Source: Brevibacterium sp. UCMA 11754
GTDB taxonomy: Bacteria; Actinomycetota; Actinomycetes; Actinomycetales; Brevibacteriaceae
Direction: 5' to 3'
NCBI RefSeq assembly: GCF_021532275.1
Contig: NZ_JACBOT010000001.1
Coordinates: 248,001 to 312,000, forward strand
DNA: 64,000 bases
Positions within the stretch are counted from its first letter, which is position 1. Each line of letters starts with the position of its first letter. This document shows, piece by piece, positions 34,710-43,024 of this stretch. A program made the translations under genes and the position numbers. The notes under the pieces are model-generated. The model made no database searches. It was not told the origin of the DNA and worked only from the letters and a program-made list of their open reading frames with translations.

Positions 34710-35644
34710 TGTGGAATCTGCCAGAGCGTGCTCGCGTCGTCGAGGTGGGGCTCAGGGATGGTCTCCAAGCAATCGAGGCGCCGCTGTCCACCGATCGTAA
34801 GATCGCCATCGTGTCCGAGATGATCGCCGCCGGATTCAAAGAGATCGAGGTCGCCTCCTTCGCTCACCCGAAGGTTCTGCCGCAATTGGCCGACGCCGAG
34901 GCTGTCCTGTCCGGAATCCCCCGCCCACCTGATGTGCGCTTCCGCGCTCTCGTCCCCAATGCCAGAGGTGGCGCTCGAGCCGCACAGTGCGAACTCGACG
35001 AGCTGACCTTCGTCGTTCCGGCAGAGGACGGCATGGCATTGAAGAACCAGGGGACGACGACGGACGGCCTGCTGGCCCAACTGGAAGAGATCAGGGAGGT
35101 CTCACGAGGTGCAGGTCAACGACTCATCGTCGCCGTCGCCTGCGCCTTCTTCTCCCCCTGTTATGGACAGGTGTCGAAGGCGGCACGCGACAAGGTCGTT
35201 CGGAAGGCGCTCGAGGTCGGGGCCGACGGCGTCTACCTCGCCACAACGACCGGCGAGGAGACTCCACTGGAGGTCTTCTCCGGCATCAGCGAGACCAAGC
35301 GCGATTTCCCAGGCCTGGAAGTCGGTGCGCACCTGCACAACCGCAACGGCTTCGCCCCGGCGAATGCATTGGCTGCCCTGTCTGCCGGCGCCGACTGGCT
35401 CGAATCCTCGGTGGCCGGGCTCGGCGGAGACATGTGGTTCCCAGGCGACCCGAGTGTACTGGGCAACATGGCAACCGAGGATCTCATCCACCTTCTTGAT
35501 GGAATGGGCATCTCCACCGACATAGACTTGAGCCGTGTCAGACATATATCTGAAAGTCTCATCGAAGAGACGAACTTCCCAGTCTCCTCGTTCGTCAGCC
35601 GAGGTGGCACCCGTGAGGAACTCGCGAACGCATCGTGGGGATAG
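34709..35644 (+). CDS. HMG-CoA lyase-like enzyme lacking the active-site cysteine
   Basis: TIM-barrel lyase of 311 residues with the DRE-type N-terminus VGLRDGLQAIE (Arg and Asp of the metal site, near residue 14) and GAHLHNRNG near residue 208 carrying the HxH metal ligands. The flexible loop that reads GLGGCPYA in HMG-CoA lyases reads GLGGDMWFPG here, so the catalytic Cys is replaced by Asp. A related retro-aldol on a different 3-hydroxyacyl-CoA is likely. With the 2HCT transporter and CoA-transferase, candidates include citramalyl- or 3-hydroxy-3-methylglutaryl-type thioesters. Co-translated with the transferase. Confidence 0.83.
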   Translation: MWNLPERARVVEVGLRDGLQAIEAPLSTDRKIAIVSEMIAAGFKEIEVASFAHPKVLPQLADAEAVLSGIPRPPDVRFRALVPNARGGARAAQCELDELTFVVPAEDGMALKNQGTTTDGLLAQLEEIREVSRGAGQRLIVAVACAFFSPCYGQVSKAARDKVVRKALEVGADGVYLATTTGEETPLEVFSGISETKRDFPGLEVGAHLHNRNGFAPANALAALSAGADWLESSVAGLGGDMWFPGDPSVLGNMATEDLIHLLDGMGISTDIDLSRVRHISESLIEETNFPVSSFVSRGGTREELANASWG

Positions 35645-35650
35645 CTCCAC

Positions 35651-36352
35651 ATGCCGATAGACAATGAGGCGATGCCGCCCCAGTTCGGCGACTCACACTG
35701 GACCGAAGTCAGCTCACGCATCCTCGGCTTGGTGGTGTCCGGGGATCTGCCACCAGGGTCTTGGATACGTGAGAACGACCTCGCCGGTCGCCTCGGTGTG
35801 AGCCGGACCCCCATTCGCGAGGCGTTCCGTGAATTGGTGGGCGTCGGTGTCGTCGAGGTCGTACCGCGCCGCGGAACGCGTGTGCGCAGCTATGACGCCG
35901 AGGAGATCGAACAGATCTACCGCTCACGTGCGGTCATCGAACCCTACGTCATGTCCGAAAGCGTCGGGCGGCTGACCGAGGATGACTTTTCCTCACTGTC
36001 CGAGCTGACCGAGCAGATGAAGAGCCTTGGCTCCGATCCGACGACGCGGCACCACATCGCTTCGGTGAACAACGAATTCCACGCCATCTTCATCCGCAGC
36101 AGTGCGGCCCAAGCCCTCATTTCGACGACGTACAACCTCATGATTCCCATCGTGGTGGCGAAACTGTTCGCGTCATACTCGGACAACGATGTGTCGTCGA
36201 GCATGAACCATCACGATGAGCTCATCGCTGCGGCCCGAGCCGAGGACAAGGAATGGGTCGCCGCGGTGAGTAAGACCCATATCATCAGCGGGCTCAACCG
36301 GTTCAAAGCCATGCAGATCGAACAGACACCGGGGCTGGACGACCCCCAATAG
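35651..36352 (+). CDS. GntR/FadR-type transcriptional regulator
   Basis: Regulator of 233 residues. The winged HTH is SWIRENDLAGRLGVSRTPIR with EAFRELVG (about residues 37-65). The FCD effector domain carries likely metal ligands in FHAIF near residue 141 and NHHDELI near residue 185. It begins 7 bases after the lyase stop and is the third gene of the operon. TTGCATACA/TTGTATGCAA elements in the divergent promoter region are candidate targets, giving control over both the transporter and its own operon. The effector is probably the hydroxy acid or a CoA intermediate (inference). Confidence 0.87.
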   Translation: MPIDNEAMPPQFGDSHWTEVSSRILGLVVSGDLPPGSWIRENDLAGRLGVSRTPIREAFRELVGVGVVEVVPRRGTRVRSYDAEEIEQIYRSRAVIEPYVMSESVGRLTEDDFSSLSELTEQMKSLGSDPTTRHHIASVNNEFHAIFIRSSAAQALISTTYNLMIPIVVAKLFASYSDNDVSSSMNHHDELIAAARAEDKEWVAAVSKTHIISGLNRFKAMQIEQTPGLDDPQ

Positions 36353-36529
36353 GCTTCGTGCGACGAAATCACGACCGCCGTGCGGGCCCTACTGTCCGGC
36401 CGAGCGCCCGTCTTTTCGCAGCGGCGGAGCCACGGCGCTGTCCGCGCATCCGGAGATCCGCTACATCGCACTTTCGGGGCTGTGATCCTCACACGCCATC
36501 CGACCTGGCCGACGCATATACTCGCAGGC

Positions 36530-37147
36530 ATGGAGCTTGAGACGAGATCGCCGTACGAGCGGGCCCTCGGTTCCCAACTGTCTGAGCTGCATCCGGTGCT
36601 CCAACGCTACTTTGCAGCGATTCCGGCGGGCTCTGTCGGCATCGGCGAAGGCATCTTCGAACGCTTCGGCACCGAACGCTGGTGGCTGCGGCCGCTGCTT
36701 GGGTGGTTGGCACGACGTCATGTGATTGTGCCCGGGATGCACCATAAGGTCCCATTTCGGATCGAGAACCGAACTGTTGCTGGCCATCAGACTGCGGCCC
36801 GCACCCTGGAATTGGAATCGGGCACATGGACGATGGTCGACGCGGTCTCTCTGTCCGAGTCGGGCCAAGTCGTCGATGTGCTTGGCCGACCGGCCCTCGT
36901 GGAGGCTGCCTTCGATGTCGCGGCGGATGACGGTGGGTTGAGCCTGAGCAGCCGTGGCGTCACCGTGCGGTTGGGGGCTATTCGTCTGTCTGTCCCGAAG
37001 GTCCTTCGTCCGGTGATCGCCCTGAGTGAGCGCTTCGACGCCGAGGCGGCTCGCCAGTATGTACGACTCACCGTTGACGTCCCTGTCCTGGGTCGGGTGT
37101 ATGAGTACACCGGGTCGTTCACCTATCGAATTGAGAAGGAGACGTGA
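36530..37147 (+). CDS. DUF4166 domain protein
   Basis: Protein of 205 residues resembling the DUF4166 family. Visible features: LHPVLQRYFAAIP near residue 19, FGTERWWLRPLLGWL near residue 44, a middle beta-rich region, and LSVPKVLRPVIALSERFD near residue 155. No catalytic motif is known and no signal peptide is seen. The start at 36530 (MELETRS) is the best ATG; the longer upstream frame is not homologous. It precedes the intact SDR gene by 58 bases on the same strand, so they may be co-transcribed. Function unknown. Confidence 0.65.
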   Translation: MELETRSPYERALGSQLSELHPVLQRYFAAIPAGSVGIGEGIFERFGTERWWLRPLLGWLARRHVIVPGMHHKVPFRIENRTVAGHQTAARTLELESGTWTMVDAVSLSESGQVVDVLGRPALVEAAFDVAADDGGLSLSSRGVTVRLGAIRLSVPKVLRPVIALSERFDAEAARQYVRLTVDVPVLGRVYEYTGSFTYRIEKET

Positions 37148-37205
37148 AAGCGGAGGCGTCCGTCCCTGCCTTGTTCCTGCGACATCCACTGCGTAGCCTC
37201 GGGTG

Positions 37206-38099
37206 ATGGTGAAATATCGATGGACCGCAGCGAACATGCCCGCAATGGATGGCCGCATGGTGGTCGTCACCGGGGCGACCAGCGGTGTCGGCGCCGCCAC
37301 CGCGACCGCGTTCTCACGCGCGGGAGCGCATGTTGTTCTGGCCGTCCGTGATGTGCAGCGCGGTAGGGATGCCGCGCGCACCATGGGCGGAAACACTGAA
37401 GTCCGAGAACTCGATCTTGCCGATCTGTCCTCCATCAGATCGTTCGCACAGTCCTGGGGCGGTCCACTCGACCTTCTGATCAACAATGCAGGAGTCGCCG
37501 GGCGCCGAGGTGTTCAGACAAAGGACGGTTTCGACCTCCAGTTCGGCACCAACCATCTGGGGCATTTCGCACTGACGAACCTCCTGCTGCCGCATATTTC
37601 CGATCGAGTGGTGACTGTGGCGTCGGGAGCGCACAAAGCAGGTGAAATCCATTTCGACGACTTGACCTTGAGCAGACGCAGATACGGATTCGCCGAGGCA
37701 TATGGCCAATCCAAGCTGGCCAATCTGCTGTTCGTCCTCGAACTCCAGCGTCGCCTGCGCAGGGCCGGTTCGACTGTTCGCTCTGTGGCCGCGCATCCCG
37801 GCTACTCGGCGACGAACCTCGGGACCAAAGGTCAGCCCAAAGCCCTCGTTGCCGCGGCGAATCTGGCAGGACGCCTCTTCGCCCAAAGCGGTGAAGACGG
37901 TGCCCTGCCCACACTGTTCGCCGCGACTCAGGACCTCCCTGAAGCCAGCTATGTCGGTCCGGACGGTCGTGGGGAGCTGCGCGGATCCCCGACCTTGGTG
38001 GGAAGGTCATCGAATGCCAGCGACCTTGCTACCGCCTGCCGCCTGTGGGAGGTCTCCGAACAGCTCACCGGCGTCAGCTTCGGGCTCGATACGGATTAG
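37206..38099 (+). CDS. Short-chain dehydrogenase, intact paralogue
   Basis: SDR oxidoreductase of 297 residues related to retinol/WWOX-like enzymes. Cofactor motif VVVTGATSGVGAATA near residue 23, LLINNAGVAG (NNAG), FGTNHLGHFALTNLL, and catalytic YGQSK near residue 167. The first 20 codons and most of the body closely match the interrupted gene at 28361-29254, even in the bases just before the start (GGGTGATGG). The total length is identical. A GTG at 37203 is also in frame. The substrate is unknown; the preceding gene encodes a DUF4166 protein. Confidence 0.87.
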   Translation: MVKYRWTAANMPAMDGRMVVVTGATSGVGAATATAFSRAGAHVVLAVRDVQRGRDAARTMGGNTEVRELDLADLSSIRSFAQSWGGPLDLLINNAGVAGRRGVQTKDGFDLQFGTNHLGHFALTNLLLPHISDRVVTVASGAHKAGEIHFDDLTLSRRRYGFAEAYGQSKLANLLFVLELQRRLRRAGSTVRSVAAHPGYSATNLGTKGQPKALVAAANLAGRLFAQSGEDGALPTLFAATQDLPEASYVGPDGRGELRGSPTLVGRSSNASDLATACRLWEVSEQLTGVSFGLDTD

Positions 38100-38100
38100 T

Positions 38101-38967
38101 TCACCCGCGGCTCTCCGCCTTTGCCTGTTTCCGGACCGTGAGTTCGGCCACCAATGCGCGCACCAGCGCACCGAGGCGGAATCTGTCGGGAATCAACGGC
38201 GTGATTCCGTGCTCCACCAGCGGTGCCCCCGTGACGTTGCCGACCACCGCGGCGAGCACACCATTCTCGTCTGCGAGCGCGGCGAGGACCTCCTGCAGCA
38301 GACCCTGGTCACGAGCTGCGTCCAGAAATGCGGTGACCCCGGGCGCCGAGGTGAAGGCCACGGCATCGCAACGACGGTCCGCGACGAGGCCGACGGCTGC
38401 TGCCACGGCGTCCGGATCGGGCGCGGGACCCCACCGGTAGACCACCAGCGAGCTGACCTCGGCGCCGGCTGCCGCGAAAGCTTCATCCAGACCATCGGCG
38501 CCAGCACCATGGTGCTGCACCGCAATTCGAAGGCCGCGCACCCCCTCGTCGAGCAGGACCTGCTGGATCTCGGAGTTGGTCTCTGATTCGGCAACCCAGG
38601 CCGGTGTCAGCCCAGCGGCTTGGATTGCGCCGCGTGCCTTGGGACCGCGGGCGATGATCCGGGCACCGGAGAGCATGGCGTGCCACTGTTCGCTGAGGCC
38701 CTCTGCTTCGGCGACTTCGGCCCAGCCGTTGAAGCCGACGCCGGTCGTGACCACAACGACGTCGGGTCGAGCGTCGATGAGGGCACGCGTGCGTACGACG
38801 AGCTCAGGATCATCGATGTTCGGGATGACCGACAGTGTGGGCGCGTGCACGATGGTCGCATCGTGACGTTCGAGGGCTGCAGCAAACTGTTCGGCCTTCC
38901 GCTGGGCCGTCAGAACCACCCGGCATCCGGCCAGCTGGCCGCTGCGGTCACTTCGAGACTTGTCCAT
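38101..38967 (-). CDS. Uroporphyrinogen-III synthase (HemD)-like protein
   Basis: Protein of 288 residues with the two-lobed HemD pattern: GCRVVLTAQRKAEQFAAALE near residue 14, VVVTTGVGFNGWAEVAEA, GARIIARGPKARGAIQAAGL, and DAVAFTSAPGVTAFLDAA. This version resembles the actinobacterial type that normally continues into an OmpR-like winged helix, but here the chain stops after GALVRALVAEL plus a short tail. No other haem or sirohaem genes are near, so the role may be secondary or regulatory instead of housekeeping. The start at 38967 has AAGGA 7 bases upstream. Convergent with the SDR gene, 1 base apart. Confidence 0.8.
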   Translation of the reverse strand: MDKSRSDRSGQLAGCRVVLTAQRKAEQFAAALERHDATIVHAPTLSVIPNIDDPELVVRTRALIDARPDVVVVTTGVGFNGWAEVAEAEGLSEQWHAMLSGARIIARGPKARGAIQAAGLTPAWVAESETNSEIQQVLLDEGVRGLRIAVQHHGAGADGLDEAFAAAGAEVSSLVVYRWGPAPDPDAVAAAVGLVADRRCDAVAFTSAPGVTAFLDAARDQGLLQEVLAALADENGVLAAVVGNVTGAPLVEHGITPLIPDRFRLGALVRALVAELTVRKQAKAESRG

Positions 38968-39067
38968 GCACACATCCTTGCTTCCGCAGGACGTCAGGGC
39001 AACTCACGGATCGATGCAAGGAACACTGAAATCGGCTCGGTTGCTCTCTCAGAGTCACAACGGCCTC

Positions 39068-40762
39068 TCACAGAAATGCGGCAGGAGTCGATAGCAGGTC
39101 AATCCCCCACAGCCAGGGAAGTACGAGAAACACTGCTGCAATGATGAACGCCAGGGCGAGGATGTTGATCCAGAATCCGGTCCTCACCATCTCCAGGATC
39201 GTGATTTTCCCGGTTCCGAACATGATCGCATTCGGTGGTGTCCCCACTGGGAGCATAAAAGCGCAGTTGGCCGCCATCGCGCACGGCACCATCAGCGCGT
39301 ACGGGTGGATGCCCAGGGCAAGTGCGAATGCAGCCATGACCGGAAGGATCATCGTCGCAGTTGCAGCGTTTGACGTGATTTCCGTGAGGAACAGCACGAG
39401 CGCGGTGGAGATGACGATCACGAGGAAGATGTTGATCCCATCCAGGGTCCGCAGCTGTTCGCCGATCCACTCGGAGAGACCACTGTCGACGAAGCCCGCG
39501 GCAATTGCCAGGCCGCCGCCGAACAATAGGAGGATGCCCCACGGGATCTTGGTGGAATCCTCCCACCGGAGAATTCGCTTCTCTTGGGTGCCGCGACTCG
39601 GCAGCGTGAACAGAACAATCGCGCCCATGATGCCGATGACGCCGTCGCTGATACCCGGAAGCAGGTCTTCCCAGATGAATGAGCGGGTGACCCACATAAA
39701 GGCAACACCGATGAAGACACAGAGAACTGTCTTCTCCTGACTCGACATTGCTCCAAGGGCAGCCTTTTCGTCCCTGATGAGTTCTTCTCCGCCAGGCAGC
39801 TGTTTGAAGCGGACCTTGAACTTCACGCCTGTGAGGTAGAGCCAGGTGAGAGTCAGCAATATGACGACGATTGGCACTCCGAACAACATCCATTGCGCGA
39901 ACGAAATGGTCTCGTCGAACAACTCTCCGACCGTTGCAGAGAGCACGGCAAGAGGTGGCGTGCCGATCAGAGTTCCCAGCCCTCCGATGGTGGCCGCGTA
40001 CCCGATACCGAAGATGATCGATTTCTCGAATTTGGGGAGTTCGTCGTGGTACTCGCCTCCGCGCAGAGATCGCGCGGCCTGGTAAGCGACAGCCAAGCCG
40101 ACGGGGATCATCATCATTGTGGCCGCGGTGTTCGATACCCACATGGAGAGGAAGCCTGTTGCGACCATGAAGCCGAGCACAATTCGACGTGGACTTACGC
40201 CGATCGCCGCGACGATTGAGAGCGCAATGCGTTGGTGCAGATTCCACTTCTCCATCGCGATCGCCAGGGTGAAGCCCCCGATGAACAGGAAGATGATGTC
40301 ATTGCCATAGGCGGCAACGACCGAATCTCCGTCTAACGCTCGGGTGAGAGGAAACAGGACCACTGGAAGCAGAGATGTAGCAGGGATGGGGATCGCCTCG
40401 GTGATCCACCATGTCGCTACCCAGAGCGTGCTGGCGAGGACTGCCTGCGCCTCAGAACTTAGCCCGTCAGGTTTGAAGAAGACGAGAGTGAGTGTGAAGA
40501 GCAGTGGTCCTAGAAACAGCCCCGTAAGGCGTGCAGGTGTGTAGCCGGGCCCAATGGGGTCCGGAGCCTTCTCCGACCCGGCCTCGTCGGTGTGGTCGGA
40601 GCGAACTGTGGTCGACGTGTTCTCAGCTGCGCCGCTCATTGCCATGGTTTGGATACCGGCTGGCTTCCGGACATTTGAGAACGTGAGGATCTTCTTGATC
40701 TCGTAGTGCGACGCCCACAGGCTTCCCCATATGGCGCTGAGATGAGAGTGTGCTGTTGCCAT
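39068..40762 (-). CDS. DASS-family (SLC13) dicarboxylate transporter, probable tartrate carrier
   Basis: Sodium- or antiport-driven anion transporter of 564 residues with about 12 membrane segments. The two SNT-type substrate/Na+ motifs are present: SNTAATMMMIP near residue 213 and SNAATATMILPV near residue 470, followed by GTPPNAIMFG. The N-terminus extends about 75 residues beyond the first membrane helix, unusual for the family; the start at 40762 has AGAAGG 6 bases upstream, while ATGs at 40645 and 40639 would give a shorter form. It lies downstream of tarD on the same strand, though a hairpin separates them. D-tartrate uptake is inferred from context. Confidence 0.87.
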   Translation of the reverse strand: MATAHSHLSAIWGSLWASHYEIKKILTFSNVRKPAGIQTMAMSGAAENTSTTVRSDHTDEAGSEKAPDPIGPGYTPARLTGLFLGPLLFTLTLVFFKPDGLSSEAQAVLASTLWVATWWITEAIPIPATSLLPVVLFPLTRALDGDSVVAAYGNDIIFLFIGGFTLAIAMEKWNLHQRIALSIVAAIGVSPRRIVLGFMVATGFLSMWVSNTAATMMMIPVGLAVAYQAARSLRGGEYHDELPKFEKSIIFGIGYAATIGGLGTLIGTPPLAVLSATVGELFDETISFAQWMLFGVPIVVILLTLTWLYLTGVKFKVRFKQLPGGEELIRDEKAALGAMSSQEKTVLCVFIGVAFMWVTRSFIWEDLLPGISDGVIGIMGAIVLFTLPSRGTQEKRILRWEDSTKIPWGILLLFGGGLAIAAGFVDSGLSEWIGEQLRTLDGINIFLVIVISTALVLFLTEITSNAATATMILPVMAAFALALGIHPYALMVPCAMAANCAFMLPVGTPPNAIMFGTGKITILEMVRTGFWINILALAFIIAAVFLVLPWLWGIDLLSTPAAFL

Positions 40763-40961
40763 TGCTGTACCTTCTTTGGTCTCTTGCTCGGCGTATGTAT
40801 TGCAGTGTCAGATCGTGTGTCGCGTGCGAAGCGATGTCCGACTTCGTCATCAGATGGAACCGTGGTGCCGGGTGTGTAGAGGCCGGTCGGTGTGAGAGGA
40901 AGAGCCGGCGGCGTTGACGGCGATCGGTTGGCGACCCGGGATGGGCGGATCGTGAGTAACA

Positions 40962-41005
40962 GCTGGCGGCCCCGTTCTGCCGAGAAGGCCACGGGGGCCG
41001 CCAGC
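40962..41005 (-). terminator. Hairpin after the tartrate dehydratase gene
   Basis: GC-rich stem of 14 pairs with one bulge (40962-40975 with 40991-41005) immediately after tarD on the minus strand. It would attenuate or stop transcription into the transporter gene, which may have its own promoter. The remaining 40763-40961 shows no gene. Confidence 0.6.
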
Positions 41006-41019
41006 CGGATGTGGTGAGA

Positions 41020-42183
41020 TCAGGCGTGCAGGTTCCGCAGCACCTCGTAGAACGCGGCCTTTCCTTCCAGCCCGATGCCCGGTAGATCTCCGGGTGATAC
41101 ACGGCCATTGGAGATGACAGCGTCGTCGGTGAATCCGCCGGTGGGTTGGAATTCCCCGGGATATGATTCGTTGCCGCCAAGTTTGAGCGCGGCGGCAATG
41201 TGCAGTGAGAACTGGTGACCGCCGTGCGGGATGCAACGGCGCGATGACCACCCGTGCTGGGCGAGCATGTCGAGGACACGTCTGTACTCTGTGAGGCCAT
41301 AGCTCAGAGCGGGGTCCACTTGGATGTAGTCACGGTCGGCACGCATGCCCCCGTATCGAATCAAGTTGCGGGCGTCTTGGACAGAAAAGAGGTTCTCACC
41401 GGTGGCAATGGGATTGCGGTAGTTCTCCGACAACGTTGCATTGAGTCCGTAATCGAGAGGATCGCCTACCTCCTCGTACCAGAACAGGTTGTACTGGTCG
41501 ATGGCTTTGCCGTATTCGAGCGCGGTGTGGAGGTCGAACTTGCCGTTGACATCGACCATGAGCCGCGAGCCATCCCCGTCAAGTACGTCGATGACGGCTT
41601 CGATGCGCTCGAGGTCTTCGGCGAGGTCAGCACCGCCGATTTTCATCTTGACGTTCTCATAGCCGGCGGCGAGGAAGCCTCGCATCTCGTCCTGCAGGTC
41701 GTTCAGTGTCTTGCCGGGCGCGTAATAGCCACCAGCTGCATACACGAAGACGTCATCGTCGGGATTGCCATCACCGTAGTGGTCGGAGATCCAACGGTAC
41801 AGGGGAACTCCAGCGATCTTGGCGGCCAGGTCGTGGAGTGCCATATCGGCAACGCCCACGGCGACAGAACGTTCACCGTGACCGCCCGGCTTCTCGTTGG
41901 CCATCATGATGTCCCACGCCTTAGTTGGGGAAAGCTCGCCGTCGTCGGTGATCTCGTCAATCGATGCGTTTTCGAGTCGTGGCAGGATGCGGTCGTTCAA
42001 TATGGCAGTGGCGTTGTACCGACCATTCGAGTTGAAGCCGTAGCCGACCACCGGCTTGCCGTCGACAATGACATCGCTGACAAGCGCCAGGATCGTGCAG
42101 TCCATCTTGCTGAAATCAATGTAGGCATTGCGCATCGACGAACTGATCGGAATGGTGCCCGCATGAGCAGAGACAATCCTCAT
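41020..42183 (-). CDS. tarD: D(-)-tartrate dehydratase, enolase superfamily
   Basis: Enolase-superfamily dehydratase of 387 residues. From memory it matches the characterised Bradyrhizobium D-tartrate dehydratase along its whole length, with the same N-terminal RNAYIDFSKM and VVGYGFNSNGRY segments, the EKPGGHGERSVAVG loop, the catalytic Lys in VKMKIGG near residue 183, metal-site residues in DVNGKFDL, WYEEVGDPLDY and ATGENLF, and the catalytic His in RCIPHGGHQ near residue 321. Reaction: D-tartrate to oxaloacetate and water. Divergent from a GntR gene with two phased palindromes between them. A DASS transporter gene follows. Specificity is well supported by residue conservation but untested here. 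Confidence 0.9.
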   Translation of the reverse strand: MRIVSAHAGTIPISSSMRNAYIDFSKMDCTILALVSDVIVDGKPVVGYGFNSNGRYNATAILNDRILPRLENASIDEITDDGELSPTKAWDIMMANEKPGGHGERSVAVGVADMALHDLAAKIAGVPLYRWISDHYGDGNPDDDVFVYAAGGYYAPGKTLNDLQDEMRGFLAAGYENVKMKIGGADLAEDLERIEAVIDVLDGDGSRLMVDVNGKFDLHTALEYGKAIDQYNLFWYEEVGDPLDYGLNATLSENYRNPIATGENLFSVQDARNLIRYGGMRADRDYIQVDPALSYGLTEYRRVLDMLAQHGWSSRRCIPHGGHQFSLHIAAALKLGGNESYPGEFQPTGGFTDDAVISNGRVSPGDLPGIGLEGKAAFYEVLRNLHA

Positions 42184-42207
42184 GGTCCTCCTTCTTCGGA
42201 TTAGGAT

Positions 42208-42226
42208 CTTATAAGACTCTTATAAG
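42208..42226. promoter_or_regulatory. Tandem CTTATAAG palindromes, candidate GntR operator
   Basis: Two perfect CTTATAAG palindromes at 42208-42215 and 42219-42226, 11 bases centre to centre (one helical turn), between the divergent tarD (start 42183) and GntR (start 42299) genes. GGTTATACC at 42229-42237 may be a third, imperfect palindrome. Confidence 0.65.
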
Positions 42227-42298
42227 CTGGTTATACCGTACACTGGCCGGACGAGCGGTACAAGGCCGAAAGGGCCTTTTCTTGGGAATGGGGTCACC

Positions 42299-43000
42299 AT
42301 GAATGGCGCTGGCGTAATGCCGAGCAAAGGTTCGCAGGCGTACGCGGAGCTTCGGCGCCGGATCACATCAGGCGAGCTCGCTCCTGGGTCGCGCTTGTCG
42401 CAGTATGAACTCGCAGAGAACCTGGGAATGAGCATCACCCCACTTCGTGAAGCAATCCGACGGTTGGCGAGCGAAGACTGGCTCACAATAGATGCCCATC
42501 GGGACGCACGCGTCGCCCCGATGAGCGCATCCGAGGCCCGTCATCTGCTGGAGGTTCGCTACTCGCTGGAACCATCAGCCACCGAATTGGCCGCCAAACG
42601 CAGAACCGAGAGGGACATTGCCGCAATGAAGGCCGCGGCCGACAACCTGCTGCCTGTGACTCGGGACTGGGGGGAGGAAGCCATCGGTGCGCACAGGGCC
42701 TTCCATCGGTCCATCTACGTCGCCTCGCACAATGACGTGATGGTCAAGCTCTTAGACGACCTGTGGGACAAATCCGATCGGTACAGACGCATAGGCCTCG
42801 AGCTTCCCGCTGGCGCCAAGCCTCGCACCATCGATCAGAATCAGCACCACCAGATCCTCGAACTGGTCATTGCCGGCGATGGAATCGCAGCCGCCGATCT
42901 CGTCCGCACCCATGTCAGGAACAGCCTCGGCGCCGAAGTCACGGGAGCTCTGGAGAACCAAGAGTTCGGCTATTTCCCGTTTGCAGAGCATTTCGCCTGA
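42299..43000 (+). CDS. GntR/FadR-type regulator of the tartrate genes
   Basis: Regulator of 233 residues. Winged HTH: PGSRLSQYELAENLGMSITP with LREAIRRLA (about residues 29-60). The FCD domain has candidate metal/ligand His residues in AHRAFHRSI near residue 137 and NQHHQILELV near residue 181. The ATG at 42299 has no strong ribosome site; the ATG at 42317 (MPSKGSQAY) is an alternative. Divergent from tarD, with the CTTATAAG tandem between them. Likely a tartrate-responsive repressor of tarD and perhaps the transporter (inference). Confidence 0.87.
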   Translation: MNGAGVMPSKGSQAYAELRRRITSGELAPGSRLSQYELAENLGMSITPLREAIRRLASEDWLTIDAHRDARVAPMSASEARHLLEVRYSLEPSATELAAKRRTERDIAAMKAAADNLLPVTRDWGEEAIGAHRAFHRSIYVASHNDVMVKLLDDLWDKSDRYRRIGLELPAGAKPRTIDQNQHHQILELVIAGDGIAAADLVRTHVRNSLGAEVTGALENQEFGYFPFAEHFA

Positions 43001-43024
43001 GAGCCGGGAACCTGCGGATTGAGA

